A DNA stretch of 41,390 nt from Eubacterium sp. An11 (lineage in GTDB: Bacteria > Bacillota > Clostridia > Lachnospirales > Lachnospiraceae). A model generated the notes under the pieces. It worked only from the letters and a program-made list of their open reading frames with translations, was not told the origin of the DNA and did no database searches. The stretch covers positions 1-41,390 of the forward strand of contig NZ_NFLV01000028.1 of NCBI RefSeq assembly GCF_002161065.1. The letters are read 5' to 3'. Shown one piece after another: positions 16,539 through 24,657 of the stretch. The translations under genes and the position numbers were made by a program. Numbering within the stretch: the first letter of the stretch is position 1; every line of letters begins with the position of its first letter.

Positions 16539-18281
16539 ATGCAAATTACAGGAGCAGAATTATTTGTAAAAGCATTGCTGGCTGAACAGGTTGACACTAT
16601 ATTTGCCTATCCTGGCGGTCAAGCAATCGATTTGTTTAATGCCCTCTATGGCGTAGAAGAAATTAAAGTTGTTCTCCCACGTCACGAACAGGGACTTGTC
16701 CATGCTGCCGACGGTTATGCACGTTCTACTGGTAAAGTGGGAGTTTGCCTTGTTACAAGCGGCCCCGGTGCAACCAATCTTGTAACAGGAATTGCAACCG
16801 CAAATTATGACAGCGTACCCCTTGTGTGTTTTACCGGGCAGGTTCCCACACATTTGATTGGAAACGATGCTTTCCAAGAAGTTGACATAGTGGGGATTAC
16901 AAGGAGTATCTGTAAATATGCAATTACAGTTCGTAAAAGAGAAGATTTGGCGTCAATTATTAAAAAGGCTTTTTTTATTGCCCGTTCAGGTAAGCCGGGA
17001 GTTGTCGTCGTTGATCTGCCAAAGGATATTCAGCAGGCATTAGGAAGTGACTGTTATCCAGAGCAAATTGAAGTTCGAGGATACAAGCCCAATACCAATG
17101 TGCATATAGGGCAGATAAAAAAGGCTCTCGCTCTCTTGAAAACTGCAAAACGCCCCGTGTTTCTTATTGGCGGTGGCGTAAATATTGCCCACGCCCAGCA
17201 AGAAATGACACAGCTTGCAGAAAAAACCTGTATTCCGGTGATTACTACCATTATGGGGAAAGGTGCCCTACCAACTAATCATCCTTTATATGTTGGCAAT
17301 TTGGGAATACACGGAAGTTACGCAGCGAATACGGCAATCAGTGAGTGTGATGTGCTTTTCTCAATAGGTGTACGATTTAATGACCGCATTACTGGTAAGG
17401 TTAGTGAATTTGCAAAAAAGGCTACCATTATCCACGTTGATATTGATCCGGCTTCTATTTCGAGAAATATTGTTGTAGATATACCGATTGTTGCGGACGC
17501 TAAAAATGCGATTGCTGCATTATTGGAAAAAGCCCCGAAGTATGATTTTGCGGATTGGAAAAAGCAAATTGATAGTTGGAAAGCAGAACATCCGATTTAC
17601 AGTATTGATGGAGCCAAATCAAAAGTAACACCATATTCCATCATTCAGGAAATTAACCGTGTATTTGAAGATGCAGTTATTACCACGGATGTAGGTCAAA
17701 ATCAGCTTTGGACAACGCAATTCCTTGAATTAACAGATAAAAAACAGATGCTAACTTCTGGCGGCCTTGGCACAATGGGATACGGTTTGCCAGCAGCCAT
17801 TGGCGCAAAAATAGGGAACCCGAATAAAGATGTGATAGCCATTTGTGGTGATGGCGGTATTCAGATGAACATTCAAGAGATGGCTACGGCTGTTGTTTAT
17901 GAATTGCCGATTATCATATGTATCTTAAATAATGGATATTTAGGGAATGTACGTCAATGGCAAGAAATGTTTTACAAAAAACGATACTCCTGTACTTGCT
18001 TAAGGTATCGAAAGAGTTGTGCCGCTTTCTGTAATACACCGTCTGCCTGTTGCCCTGACTACATTCCCGATTTTGTTCAATTAACCGAAAGTTATGGAGC
18101 AAAAGCCTTCCGAGTTCAAAGACCAGAGGACATAAAAACGACATTGGAAGAAGCTAAAGGTACGAAAAAAGTTCCTACGGTGATTGAATTTATTATTGAC
18201 CCGGAAGAAAATGTACTTCCTATTGTTCCACCGGGAAATCCATTGAGCGATATGATTATGGGAGGTACGGGAAATGACTAA
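16539..18281 (+). CDS. ilvB: acetolactate synthase, large subunit
   Basis: This 580-residue thiamine-diphosphate enzyme condenses two pyruvates, or pyruvate with 2-oxobutyrate, in the first shared step of branched-chain amino acid synthesis. Glu50 in LPRHEQG is the cofactor-activating glutamate. The diphosphate motif is Gly437-Asp438-Gly439 ending at Asn464-Asn465. AAGGAGG precedes the ATG. Between RYS and DFVQL lies an extra cysteine-rich segment with Cys at 485, 487, 494, 498, 504 and 505, absent from E. coli-type enzymes as I recall them. I have a memory of similar inserts in some clostridial enzymes. It could bind metal or sense redox state. No T-box or BCAA leader is seen. Confidence 0.95.
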   Translation: MQITGAELFVKALLAEQVDTIFAYPGGQAIDLFNALYGVEEIKVVLPRHEQGLVHAADGYARSTGKVGVCLVTSGPGATNLVTGIATANYDSVPLVCFTGQVPTHLIGNDAFQEVDIVGITRSICKYAITVRKREDLASIIKKAFFIARSGKPGVVVVDLPKDIQQALGSDCYPEQIEVRGYKPNTNVHIGQIKKALALLKTAKRPVFLIGGGVNIAHAQQEMTQLAEKTCIPVITTIMGKGALPTNHPLYVGNLGIHGSYAANTAISECDVLFSIGVRFNDRITGKVSEFAKKATIIHVDIDPASISRNIVVDIPIVADAKNAIAALLEKAPKYDFADWKKQIDSWKAEHPIYSIDGAKSKVTPYSIIQEINRVFEDAVITTDVGQNQLWTTQFLELTDKKQMLTSGGLGTMGYGLPAAIGAKIGNPNKDVIAICGDGGIQMNIQEMATAVVYELPIIICILNNGYLGNVRQWQEMFYKKRYSCTCLRYRKSCAAFCNTPSACCPDYIPDFVQLTESYGAKAFRVQRPEDIKTTLEEAKGTKKVPTVIEFIIDPEENVLPIVPPGNPLSDMIMGGTGND

Positions 18282-18777
18282 AAAGAGATGGATCAGTTTA
18301 TTGGTAGAAAATGAAATTGGTGTGCTTGCCCGCATATCAGGGTTGTTTTCTGGAAAATCATATAATCTAAATAGCTTAACTGTTGGTACGACAGAAGATA
18401 TAACAATTTCACGTATGACAATCAGCTTGACAAGTGATGATCAAACTTTTGAGCAAATTAAAAAGCAACTAAATCGGAGTGTCGAAGTTATCAAAGTTAT
18501 TGATTTTACTGATATAGCAATTCATATGAAAGAGCTTATGTTCATTAAAGTCAATAACTGCTCTGAGGAAGATTTATCTAAACTAACCCGTATGCATGAA
18601 ATCTTTGACGTCAAAATGATTGATTATGATACTACGTCAATATTGTTTGAATGTGTGCAGACAGAAAATCGAAACAATGATTTTATTGGAAAGCTACAAG
18701 ATATTTTCCCCAACCGAATAGAAGTTGTTCGCGGAGGAAGTGTAGCAGTTGAGGCAATGAACACATCGGATATATAA
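18274..18777 (+). CDS. ilvH: acetolactate synthase, regulatory small subunit
   Basis: This 167-residue subunit overlaps ilvB by eight bases. The N-terminal ACT domain is clear (WISLLVENEIGVLARISGLFSGKSYNLNSLTVGTTED, then SRMTI). A second domain ends DIFPNRIEVVRGGSVAVE. It stimulates the large subunit and gives valine feedback control. A complete two-subunit enzyme on a mobile element points to an amino acid or metabolic role for the cargo, rather than acetoin formation, which uses a single-subunit enzyme. Confidence 0.92.
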   Translation: MTKKRWISLLVENEIGVLARISGLFSGKSYNLNSLTVGTTEDITISRMTISLTSDDQTFEQIKKQLNRSVEVIKVIDFTDIAIHMKELMFIKVNNCSEEDLSKLTRMHEIFDVKMIDYDTTSILFECVQTENRNNDFIGKLQDIFPNRIEVVRGGSVAVEAMNTSDI

Positions 18778-18825
18778 TATTCATCTCTCAAATCTGCCCG
18801 GTGGCGTAAAAGATAAAAACACTAC

Positions 18826-19000
18826 TAGGCAGGTTGGTTTCGTGCACTTATTTTTGCATATCCTTGCGGTGGTTTAGAAAAATCAAGAACGTCGTTTTGT
18901 TTATAGCTTTGAATTTCAACATGGCGGCAACTGGAGGATGCCGTCATGTCTATTTTACTCTTTCGCAGTTTCCATGCCCCGTAACAGTTAAAAAAGTATA
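18826..19000 (+). repeat. degenerate copy of the cassette-border repeat
   Basis: CAGGTTGGTTTCGTGCAC and the following bases match the minus strand of 3350-3385. A decayed CGGTGG/CGTCG hairpin with TCAAG, then TGGCGGCAACTGGAGG and CCGTCATG, correspond to the hairpins and mini-ORF start of the 266-bp repeat. The mini-ORF is broken after 12 codons. The 18781-19030 stretch holds no other gene. Confidence 0.4.
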
Positions 19001-19030
19001 GTTCCTCCTCCGAGGGATTCCGGTTATATA

Positions 19031-19492
19031 TGGGGATTAAATATGCGCTGCTGGATAAAAACTACCAGTTTATTAAAAACACCTTGGTTGAAAACAAACT
19101 GGAATAGGCTATGCAATATGCGACAACAGGTGCCAGCGACCAACACCTGCAAAAAAGATACCTGCTTGTTACCCGTGAAAATAAGTATATTGTTCTGCAA
19201 TACTATATTGGCGTTCAATATACAAATGAATGGATGAATGAGCATCTGCCATCACCGGATATAATGCTGATTGTATTGATCGCAGTAGGAGGAATTTTTG
19301 TCTGTTTGAAGCAACTTCGCAGGTGGCAAGGCAGAATCTTGAGTTTGAGGTTCTCAGTGACAGGTGATGAAGGAAGATTGCAAATCTCAGTACAAATGCA
19401 GGTCCCAGTTTCTCGCAGGGAGATTTGCTGTACGTCGAAGAACAGTTTGACATGGCTGACCACAGCCGTAATTCTAACCTGCATTTTTGAAT
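19031..19492 (+). pseudogene. remnant of a sensor histidine kinase
   Basis: Three pieces in shifting frames are seen. First is an N-terminal sensor part (YALLDKNYQFIKNTLVENKLE, stop, then RYLLVTRENKYIVLQYYIG and a membrane helix MLIVLIAVGGIFVCL). Second is a HAMP-linker-like ARQNLEFEVLSD. Third is a C-terminal ATPase fragment (NAGPSFSQGDLLYVEEQFDMADHSRN), which resembles the G-box region of lantibiotic-type kinases. The H-box and most of the ATPase domain are missing. It is evidence for a former additional two-component cassette at this site. Confidence 0.6.
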
Positions 19493-19615
19493 GAGAGAAC
19501 AATAAGAAAAATACTACTGCTTCAAGGGAAGCCTGCAGGATTGAGCATGACATCAGTGAGCAGAGCTTCCAGAAACTGAAGAAACGGAAGGAGCGAGAAT
19601 ACTCTGAAGAGACAA

Positions 19616-20029
19616 ATGGTGATTGAATTTCCAGAGGAACGGCTGCCGGAGATCAGCTGTATCAAGAGAAAGCTCCAGACTCTGGAGGGTGTGAAGATCT
19701 ACATGGAGCCGCAGCAGATCCGATATCCGGGATTTTTCCTGGATACGCTCCAGCGTAAGGTCATGGTGGAGGAAAAGGAGGTATTGCTGACTGCCAGGGA
19801 ATTTGATGTCCTCGCAGCCATGGCCCGGCATCCGGGACGTGTGTATACCTATGCTCAGATCTGTCGCATGATCTATGGAGAAACGGATGTAGGTGAAGAA
19901 ATGTACAGCAGTGCCTACTGTCTGATCAGTAGCCTGCGGAAGAAGCTGGAGAAGGAACCACGGCACCCCCGGTATCTTGATACCGTATATGGTGTCGGGT
20001 ATCGGTTTGAGGATGTATTAGAAAAGTAA
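19616..20029 (+). CDS. stand-alone winged-helix DNA-binding protein, copy 1
   Basis: This protein of 137 residues from ATG 19616 has an OmpR-type winged helix (residues about 55-132: LLTAREFDVLAAMARHPGRVYTYAQI ... YLDTVYGVGYRF). The usual receiver domain is replaced by a short N-terminal segment (EFPEERLPEISCIKRKLQTLEGV). A CTG at 19604, better spaced from GGAAGGAGC, aligns with the TTG start of copy 2 and may be the true start. The paralogue at 28472 is about 90% identical by eye. Without a receiver it cannot be phosphorylated in the normal way, so it may act constitutively or through a partner. Confidence 0.85.
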   Translation: MVIEFPEERLPEISCIKRKLQTLEGVKIYMEPQQIRYPGFFLDTLQRKVMVEEKEVLLTAREFDVLAAMARHPGRVYTYAQICRMIYGETDVGEEMYSSAYCLISSLRKKLEKEPRHPRYLDTVYGVGYRFEDVLEK

Positions 20030-20050
20030 ATTATGATGAGATTAACAAGA

Positions 20051-20082
20051 GGGTGTTGCGTAGAAGCAGCATCCTTTTTTAT
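20051..20082 (+). terminator. terminator after winged-helix copy 1
   Basis: GGGTGTTGC pairs with GCAGCATCC (two G-T wobbles) and is followed by TTTTTTATT. Confidence 0.7.
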
Positions 20083-20098
20083 TAGGCATAGTTTTAGT

Positions 20099-20262
20099 AC
20101 CAGGGGCTTGAAGCGGAGCTGATGAAGTGCATCCGGTATTTCCGGGATGTGGAGTAATTAAGAAGGGACCGAGCGGCGAAAGCTGCCCGGTCTTCGATAA
20201 GGATACTATTGTGGATTATGTGGTAGAAATATGATAATAAGGCAATACTTTGTATTCTGCCA
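20099..20262 (+). repeat. duplicated segment, copy 2 (fragment of HTH gene tail)
   Basis: This matches 14137-14300, including the codons for ELMKCIRYFRDVE and a partly decayed terminator. The upstream part of the gene is missing, so this copy is a non-functional scar. The piece between the two copies (about 6 kb) holds the GNAT, MarR, TetR and ilv cargo and the dead kinase. Confidence 0.6.
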
Positions 20263-20283
20263 TAGTTTCTATATTTAATTTAT

Positions 20284-20549
20284 CTGCCGGACGACGGCAA
20301 AAGAAAAAAAGCCGTCGTGCAGCAGCTCTTTTCCCATGCCTGATTACATTACGGCGGCTTTGACAAAATCAAGGCCGCCGTTCTCTATGCCCTCATACGG
20401 AATGACGCCCTGACGCTGGCGGGATCGGCGGCCCACGGAGGGAGCCGCCATGAAGCAAAGAGCTTTTCGACAAATTAAGACAGGCTATGTACTGTCAAAA
20501 AAATCCCGTCCCCAACTATGGGGACAAGCGGCCATGAGTATGCACTATA
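20284..20549 (+). repeat. 266-bp cassette-border repeat, copy A
   Basis: This is about 94% identical, without gaps, to 28074-28339. Its start can be read as the tail of a protein (LPDDGKRKKAVVQQLFSHA, stop). Two GC-rich hairpins, a GGAGGG-ATG mini-ORF and a GTCCCC...GGGGAC hairpin follow. The two copies flank cassette 2 as direct repeats 7,790 bp apart. Confidence 0.85.
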
Positions 20550-20557
20550 CCGTGTAA
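20450..20557 (+). CDS. mini-ORF family, copy A (35 aa)
   Basis: ATG 20450 lies eight bases after GGAGGG and opens a 35-residue frame beginning MKQRAFRQIKTGY and ending MSMHYTV. The same start and core (SKKxxPxLWGQAAMSM) are in copy B at 28240-28377, and SKKxCPQ with a terminal MYYTV is in copy C at 3173-3271. Conservation of start, core and stop in diverged copies supports translation. The function is unknown. Confidence 0.4.
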   Translation: MKQRAFRQIKTGYVLSKKSRPQLWGQAAMSMHYTV

Positions 20558-20696
20558 ATAAACTTCATATCACTTCTTCTTTCGCCCGGTGGGTCTGCGA
20601 CCTGCTGGGCGAAATTTGTTGTTTCCTGCGGTTCTTCGGTGCGGGCCGGAGCCGTCATATTGCTGCCAGTGAAAGGAGTGGTTTAAGCAGCTTTAT

Positions 20697-20729
20697 CTTC
20701 TCACTCTCCCGTATATCGGGGATGAGAAG
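20697..20729 (+). promoter_or_regulatory. RBS-sequestering hairpin before sigma gene, copy 2
   Basis: CTTCTCACTCTCCCG pairs with CGGGGATGAGAAG immediately before ATG 20730. The ribosome binding site is within the second arm. It parallels 3031-3063. Confidence 0.5.
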
Positions 20730-21164
20730 ATGAACGAATACACCTTTGACTATGTGGAACGGAACCGGCTGGACGCTTTCTGCAAAACCGTTCTCCGCAA
20801 CGCGGCCATCAACTACCTGTCGGAGCTGGCCCGCCGTCGTGACCGGGAAAAGCCGCTGGACACCTTGCCGCAGGCGGAAATGGACAAGCTCTGTACGTTG
20901 GACGAGTACCCCAGCGACAGCTTTAAATTCTCGGCCTTTGGCTATGACCTACATATCCGGGACGAACTGGTGGCAGGAGCTTTTGCCAGCCTGCCGGAGC
21001 AGGAGCAGCAGATTTTAATTCTGCACTGTGTCGCAGCTATGGCAGACGGAGAAATCGGCGGCCTTGTGGGGATGTCCCGCAACGCCGTCCAGCGCCACCA
21101 CACAAAGACTTTGAACGAACTGCGGCAAAGGTTGGAGAATAACGGAGGGAGGAACGCGAAATGA
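20730..21164 (+). CDS. sigma-70-like factor (cassette 2)
   Basis: This 144-residue protein is paralogous to the one at 2602-3027, with shared blocks DAFCKTVLR, DEYPSD, SAFGYDLHI and LPEQEQQILILHC. The C-terminus is a region-4-like HTH (GEIGGLVGMSRNAVQRHHTKTLNELRQRL). It overlaps the HTH gene by four bases. It is more GC-rich than the following VanRS-like genes, so the sigma/HTH pair and the exporter cargo probably have different origins. Confidence 0.85.
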   Translation: MNEYTFDYVERNRLDAFCKTVLRNAAINYLSELARRRDREKPLDTLPQAEMDKLCTLDEYPSDSFKFSAFGYDLHIRDELVAGAFASLPEQEQQILILHCVAAMADGEIGGLVGMSRNAVQRHHTKTLNELRQRLENNGGRNAK

Positions 21165-21400
21165 AACAGCCCACATTCCACGGCAGGGTGCTTCTGCCCC
21201 TGTCAGTCTTTGCGGAGGCCCGCGCCGGTGATCCGCTGGCAATGGAGCGTATCTTACGATACTATGACGGCTACATGAATAAGCTGTGTACCCGGACACT
21301 CTGCGAGCTGGACGGAACGCCTCATGTGCGGGTGGACGAGTACATGAAACACCGCTTGCAAAATAAGCTGATCCGGGCCATCCTAAAGGACAGCCTATGA
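21161..21400 (+). CDS. small helix-turn-helix protein (cassette 2)
   Basis: This 79-residue protein (MKQPTFHGRVLLPLSVFAEARAGDPLAMERILRYYDGYMNK...) is the close paralogue of 2364-2600. It overlaps the sigma gene as ATGA. In ICEs this pair usually precedes excisionase and integrase genes. Here it is followed by the 115-bp element and antibiotic-defence-like cargo instead. Confidence 0.82.
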   Translation: MKQPTFHGRVLLPLSVFAEARAGDPLAMERILRYYDGYMNKLCTRTLCELDGTPHVRVDEYMKHRLQNKLIRAILKDSL

Positions 21401-21460
21401 GAAAACGCCGGGCGCAGGGCCAGCAGGCCGCCGCGTCCGGCGCTTTCTCATGGGTTGTTT

Positions 21461-21575
21461 TCTACGCATTTAGAAGCCTGTTCAGGCGGGGATTGGATAA
21501 TCTGTCCCGCCTGCCCACTGACCGTGCCGGAAAAGCCTTGTCACGGCTGGGTTTTCACCGCCTTAAATGTGTAGA
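21461..21575. repeat. 115-bp element bounded by inverted repeats, copy 2
   Basis: TCTACGCATTT (21461-21471) pairs with AAATGTGTAGA (21565-21575) with one G-T wobble where copy 1 has G-C. Inside are CAGGCGGG/CCCGCCTG and CCGTG/CACGG stems. An open frame across it (from 21397) is probably chance. The 21576-21870 stretch has a 14-codon frame behind GGAGG (21732) and no other gene. Confidence 0.5.
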
Positions 21576-21870
21576 CAGGAGGTATCTTTTCCGCTGCCGT
21601 TCTGCCTCTTTCTTCCGGCGTATGGCTGCCACTTGACTTGCCCTATACTTACATTCTATTATTCATATTTACTGCCTTGTGTTCTTTGGGCGAATGAAAT
21701 ATAATAAAAAATGTTATCGGAGGTATGAATATGGCCTACATAACACTCAAAGAAACAAATGAGAATTAGGGCGTTTTGTCCTGTTAAGTCAACTATTGTT
21801 TCGTCGGGGCCGAGAGAAGCTGAAAGAAGCGAAAAAAACGGTTGATAAAAGAAAAGTTATGGTGATGATT

Positions 21871-22581
21871 ATGAACAAAGATAGCGAAACAATCCTAATT
21901 GTTGATGATGAAAAAGAAATTGCTGATCTCTTGGAGGTCTATTTAACGAACGATAATTATTCTGTCTATAAATTTTACAATGGAACTGATGCCCTTCGGT
22001 GTATTGAAGAAAACGATATAGATTTGGCTATACTGGATGTTATGCTGCCAGATACTGACGGCTTCCAGTTATGTCAAAAAATCAGAGAGAACTTCTATTT
22101 CCCAGTGATTATGCTTACTGCAAAAATCGAGGACAATGATAAAATTATGGGATTAACTATTGGGGCAGATGACTATATTACCAAACCATTCAATCCTTTA
22201 GAGGTGGTTGCACGAGTAAAAACACAATTACGGCGTTGCTCAAAATACAACACGTCAATTTCGTCAAAAGAATCTGTCCCTAAAACAGAATATGACATCA
22301 GGGGACTTGTCATCAACAAAGACAGCCATAAGTGTTTTTTGTTTGGAAAGGAATTATCCTTAACTCCTATTGAGTTTGAGATCCTTTGGTATCTATGCGA
22401 ACATCAGGGAAAAGTCATTCCATCGGAAGAACTGTTTGAAGCTGTATGGAAGGAAAAGTATCTGAATAATAACAGTACGGTAATGGCTCACATTGGACGG
22501 CTTCGAGAAAAATTGAATGAACCAGCAAAAAAGCCAAGATTTATCAAGACAGTTTGGGGTGTGGGTTATGAAATTGAATAA
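21871..22581 (+). CDS. VanR-like response regulator (cassette 2)
   Basis: This OmpR-family regulator has 236 residues from ATG 21871, which gives the family-like start MNKDSETILIVDDEKEIADLLEVYL. The start is uncertain because no strong ribosome binding site is seen and in-frame ATGs lie upstream. Phosphoacceptor Asp56 is in LAILDVMLPDTDG, lysine in TKPFNP, and the winged helix ends FIKTVWGVGYEIE. The sequence resembles VanR-type regulators of glycopeptide resistance clusters. The target is probably the 11-12 bp repeats at 23648-23682. Confidence 0.85.
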   Translation: MNKDSETILIVDDEKEIADLLEVYLTNDNYSVYKFYNGTDALRCIEENDIDLAILDVMLPDTDGFQLCQKIRENFYFPVIMLTAKIEDNDKIMGLTIGADDYITKPFNPLEVVARVKTQLRRCSKYNTSISSKESVPKTEYDIRGLVINKDSHKCFLFGKELSLTPIEFEILWYLCEHQGKVIPSEELFEAVWKEKYLNNNSTVMAHIGRLREKLNEPAKKPRFIKTVWGVGYEIE

Positions 22582-23653
22582 AGGAATAAAAAGCAATCTT
22601 CTGACTACGCTTTTTAGAAGTTACATTTTCCAGTGTGGGATTATATCTGTAATCATTATCGTTGTTTCTAATTTGATGGGGATGTTGCTACAATGGCTGC
22701 TTAGTAAATATGTACCGGACTATTATTTGTTTTACAGATCGCTCTATTTAGGTGTCGCGGCTGTTATAGTATGGGCCTTGTGCATAATCTTTCTTACATA
22801 TCGGCTACTTAAAAAAGTTGTCGCTTATGTAGATGAGTTGCAGGAGGCCACAGGTAAACTATTTGACTCAAATGTAGATTATATTGAATTGTCGCCAGAA
22901 TTAAGTGAAATAGCGGCCAAAATAAATCGCCTAAAGCAAGAATCTGAGGCTAATGCAAGACTGGCAAAAGAAAATGAACAGCGAAAAAATGATTTGATCA
23001 TGTACCTTGCGCACGATCTAAAGACGCCACTTTCTTCTGTAATGGGATATTTAATGTTGCTGCGTGATGAACCTCAGATTTCTGAAAAACTTCGAGAGAA
23101 ATATCTTTCGATTTCTCTTAGTAAAGCAGAACGTCTTGAAGATTTAATCAATGAATTTTTTGAAATTACAAGGTTCAATTTATCGAATATTACATTACAG
23201 TATAAAGAAATCGACTTAACGCGTTTGTTGGAACAGCTTATTTATGAATTTGCACCTATGCTTCGGGAAAAGGGACTGCAATGTGATCTCAATGCTCCCG
23301 AAACCCTTATGTTTCGTTGTGACGCAGATAAAATTCAACGGGTATTTGATAATCTTTTGCGCAATGCTGTTATTTATAGTTTCAATGATACAACGATTAC
23401 CATTGCAGCAGAGCCACATGAAAAAAATGTAACGATTATATTCGAGAACTGTGGAAACACAATTCCGAGGGAAAAACTATCACAGATATTTGAGCAGTTT
23501 TATCGCCTTGATGCGGCACGAAGCACAAGTAGCGGTGGAGCCGGTTTGGGCCTTGCCATAGCAAAACAAATTGTAGAACTTCATAAAGGGACGATAACCG
23601 CAGAAAGTACGGATGAAAAAATTCGGTTTACAGTTACGCTCCCTATTTTGTAG
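22568..23653 (+). CDS. VanS-like sensor histidine kinase (cassette 2)
   Basis: This 361-residue kinase starts at ATG 22568 and overlaps the regulator gene by 14 bases. Two membrane helices (about 21-44 and 58-80) flank a very short outer loop. HAMP follows, then the H-box with His149 in YLAHDLKTPLSSVMGYL, the N-box NLLRNAVIYS, and G-boxes ENCGNTIP and GAGLGLAIA. The H-box region closely matches VanS proteins. A short loop implies sensing within the membrane or through partner proteins. Confidence 0.88.
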   Translation: MKLNKGIKSNLLTTLFRSYIFQCGIISVIIIVVSNLMGMLLQWLLSKYVPDYYLFYRSLYLGVAAVIVWALCIIFLTYRLLKKVVAYVDELQEATGKLFDSNVDYIELSPELSEIAAKINRLKQESEANARLAKENEQRKNDLIMYLAHDLKTPLSSVMGYLMLLRDEPQISEKLREKYLSISLSKAERLEDLINEFFEITRFNLSNITLQYKEIDLTRLLEQLIYEFAPMLREKGLQCDLNAPETLMFRCDADKIQRVFDNLLRNAVIYSFNDTTITIAAEPHEKNVTIIFENCGNTIPREKLSQIFEQFYRLDAARSTSSGGAGLGLAIAKQIVELHKGTITAESTDEKIRFTVTLPIL

Positions 23654-23682
23654 GAAAATCGTTAGAAATTCCGTAGAAAAAA
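23648..23682 (+). promoter_or_regulatory. candidate VanR-type binding site, three direct repeats
   Basis: TTGTAGGAAAA, TCGTTAGAAATT and CCGTAGAAAAAA follow one another with a period of 11-12 bp. They resemble the TCGTA-x-GAAA-type half-sites recognised by VanR. The first overlaps the kinase stop codon. They lie ahead of the adaptor/exporter operon. Confidence 0.55.
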
Positions 23683-23717
23683 AGAGGATAGTCTTTCGGA
23701 CAAACAAAGAAATAAAA

Positions 23718-23764
23718 GCTCCTATTCTGATACAATATTATGTGTCAGAGCAGGAGCCTTTTTA
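23718..23764 (+). terminator. terminator or attenuator ahead of the cassette-2 exporter operon
   Basis: GCTCCT and TCTGA arms pair with TCAGA and AGGAGC and are followed by CTTTTTATT. A TACAAT (-10-like) lies inside the loop region. Placed between the VanR-type box and the first exporter gene, it either ends the two-component transcript or attenuates the exporter transcript. Confidence 0.55.
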
Positions 23765-23799
23765 TTGCTGATTTTTCAAAAATATTAGGGGGGATACCG

Positions 23800-24657
23800 T
23801 TGAACAGATACAAAAAAGGAATTGCTTCACTATTGGTTATATGTGCCTTCGCTTTAACAGCGTGTTCATCCAATAATCAACCTCAACAAAATGATGTGAG
23901 TAACATTACTCAAAGTGTAGAAAACGTGATAGCCCAGCGTGGATCACTTACGCCAACGCTATCAATGCAAACTACTGTTATTCAGGCTTCGGCCTTTGCT
24001 CTATCTTCCCCTATAAATGGAGCTTTTGAAACTCAACTGGATGTAGGTGATAAACTTATTGCTGGGGATGTAATTGGTAATATAGACGGCAATGAGATAA
24101 AAGTGCCGGTTGATGGGATAATTCTTTCCCTTACTCCTTCTGGCGAAAACGTGCCCCAAAATTATCCTGTTGCTATTGTGAGCTATACAGGCTTTGCTCT
24201 GAATGTAGAAGCGGAAAATTATTTGAAAACATTGCCTGAAAGCGTAGCATTACATGCAAAATTTCAAATCTCAAATGGCATTGGCCCAACGGAGTCTATT
24301 GCTGTTGTAACCCCTGTAACAGAAAACAGTGAAGATATAGTGCAGCAATCTTTCATGCCGCAAACTACAACCCTTCAATGTCTAATCGGGCAGGATGTTG
24401 ATGTAAAACCGGGTCAAAGTGCAACTGTGGTTATATCTGCGGAAACGAGGAAGGATGTCCTTATACTTCCGCTTTCTGTTATTGCTGGGAGGCAGGATAA
24501 AGGTATGGTAACGGTCATAAAAGATGGAGAAGAAGTTCAGACAGAGGTGGTATTGGGAGCGTCTGATGGGGCTTATATAGAAATCCTATCAGGGATAGAA
24601 GAAGGAGATATTATTTCTTCTCTGCCCCCAAACCTTGATCCAAGGAGAAATTCATAA
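23800..24657 (+). CDS. lipoprotein membrane-fusion (adaptor) protein, MacA/HlyD-like
   Basis: This 285-residue protein starts at TTG 23800 behind AGGGGGG. It has a lipoprotein signal with lipobox LTAC (Cys22). Two half-lipoyl-like stretches (FALSSPINGAFETQLDVGDKLIAGDVIGNID and EIKVPVDGIILSLTPSGENV) and a C-terminal beta domain (VKPGQSATVVISAET ... ILPLSVIAGRQDKGMVTVIKDGE) fit adaptor proteins of MacAB-type exporters. There is no obvious long coiled coil, which is usual for Gram-positive adaptors. It should sit outside the membrane and couple substrate to the ABC genes immediately downstream. Confidence 0.85.
   Translation: MNRYKKGIASLLVICAFALTACSSNNQPQQNDVSNITQSVENVIAQRGSLTPTLSMQTTVIQASAFALSSPINGAFETQLDVGDKLIAGDVIGNIDGNEIKVPVDGIILSLTPSGENVPQNYPVAIVSYTGFALNVEAENYLKTLPESVALHAKFQISNGIGPTESIAVVTPVTENSEDIVQQSFMPQTTTLQCLIGQDVDVKPGQSATVVISAETRKDVLILPLSVIAGRQDKGMVTVIKDGEEVQTEVVLGASDGAYIEILSGIEEGDIISSLPPNLDPRRNS

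Noticed and set aside
21397-21636. 79-codon frame overlapping the HTH stop
   Set aside because: It is arginine-rich, runs through the 115-bp inverted-repeat element, has no recognisable domain and no equivalent after the paralogous HTH gene at 2364.
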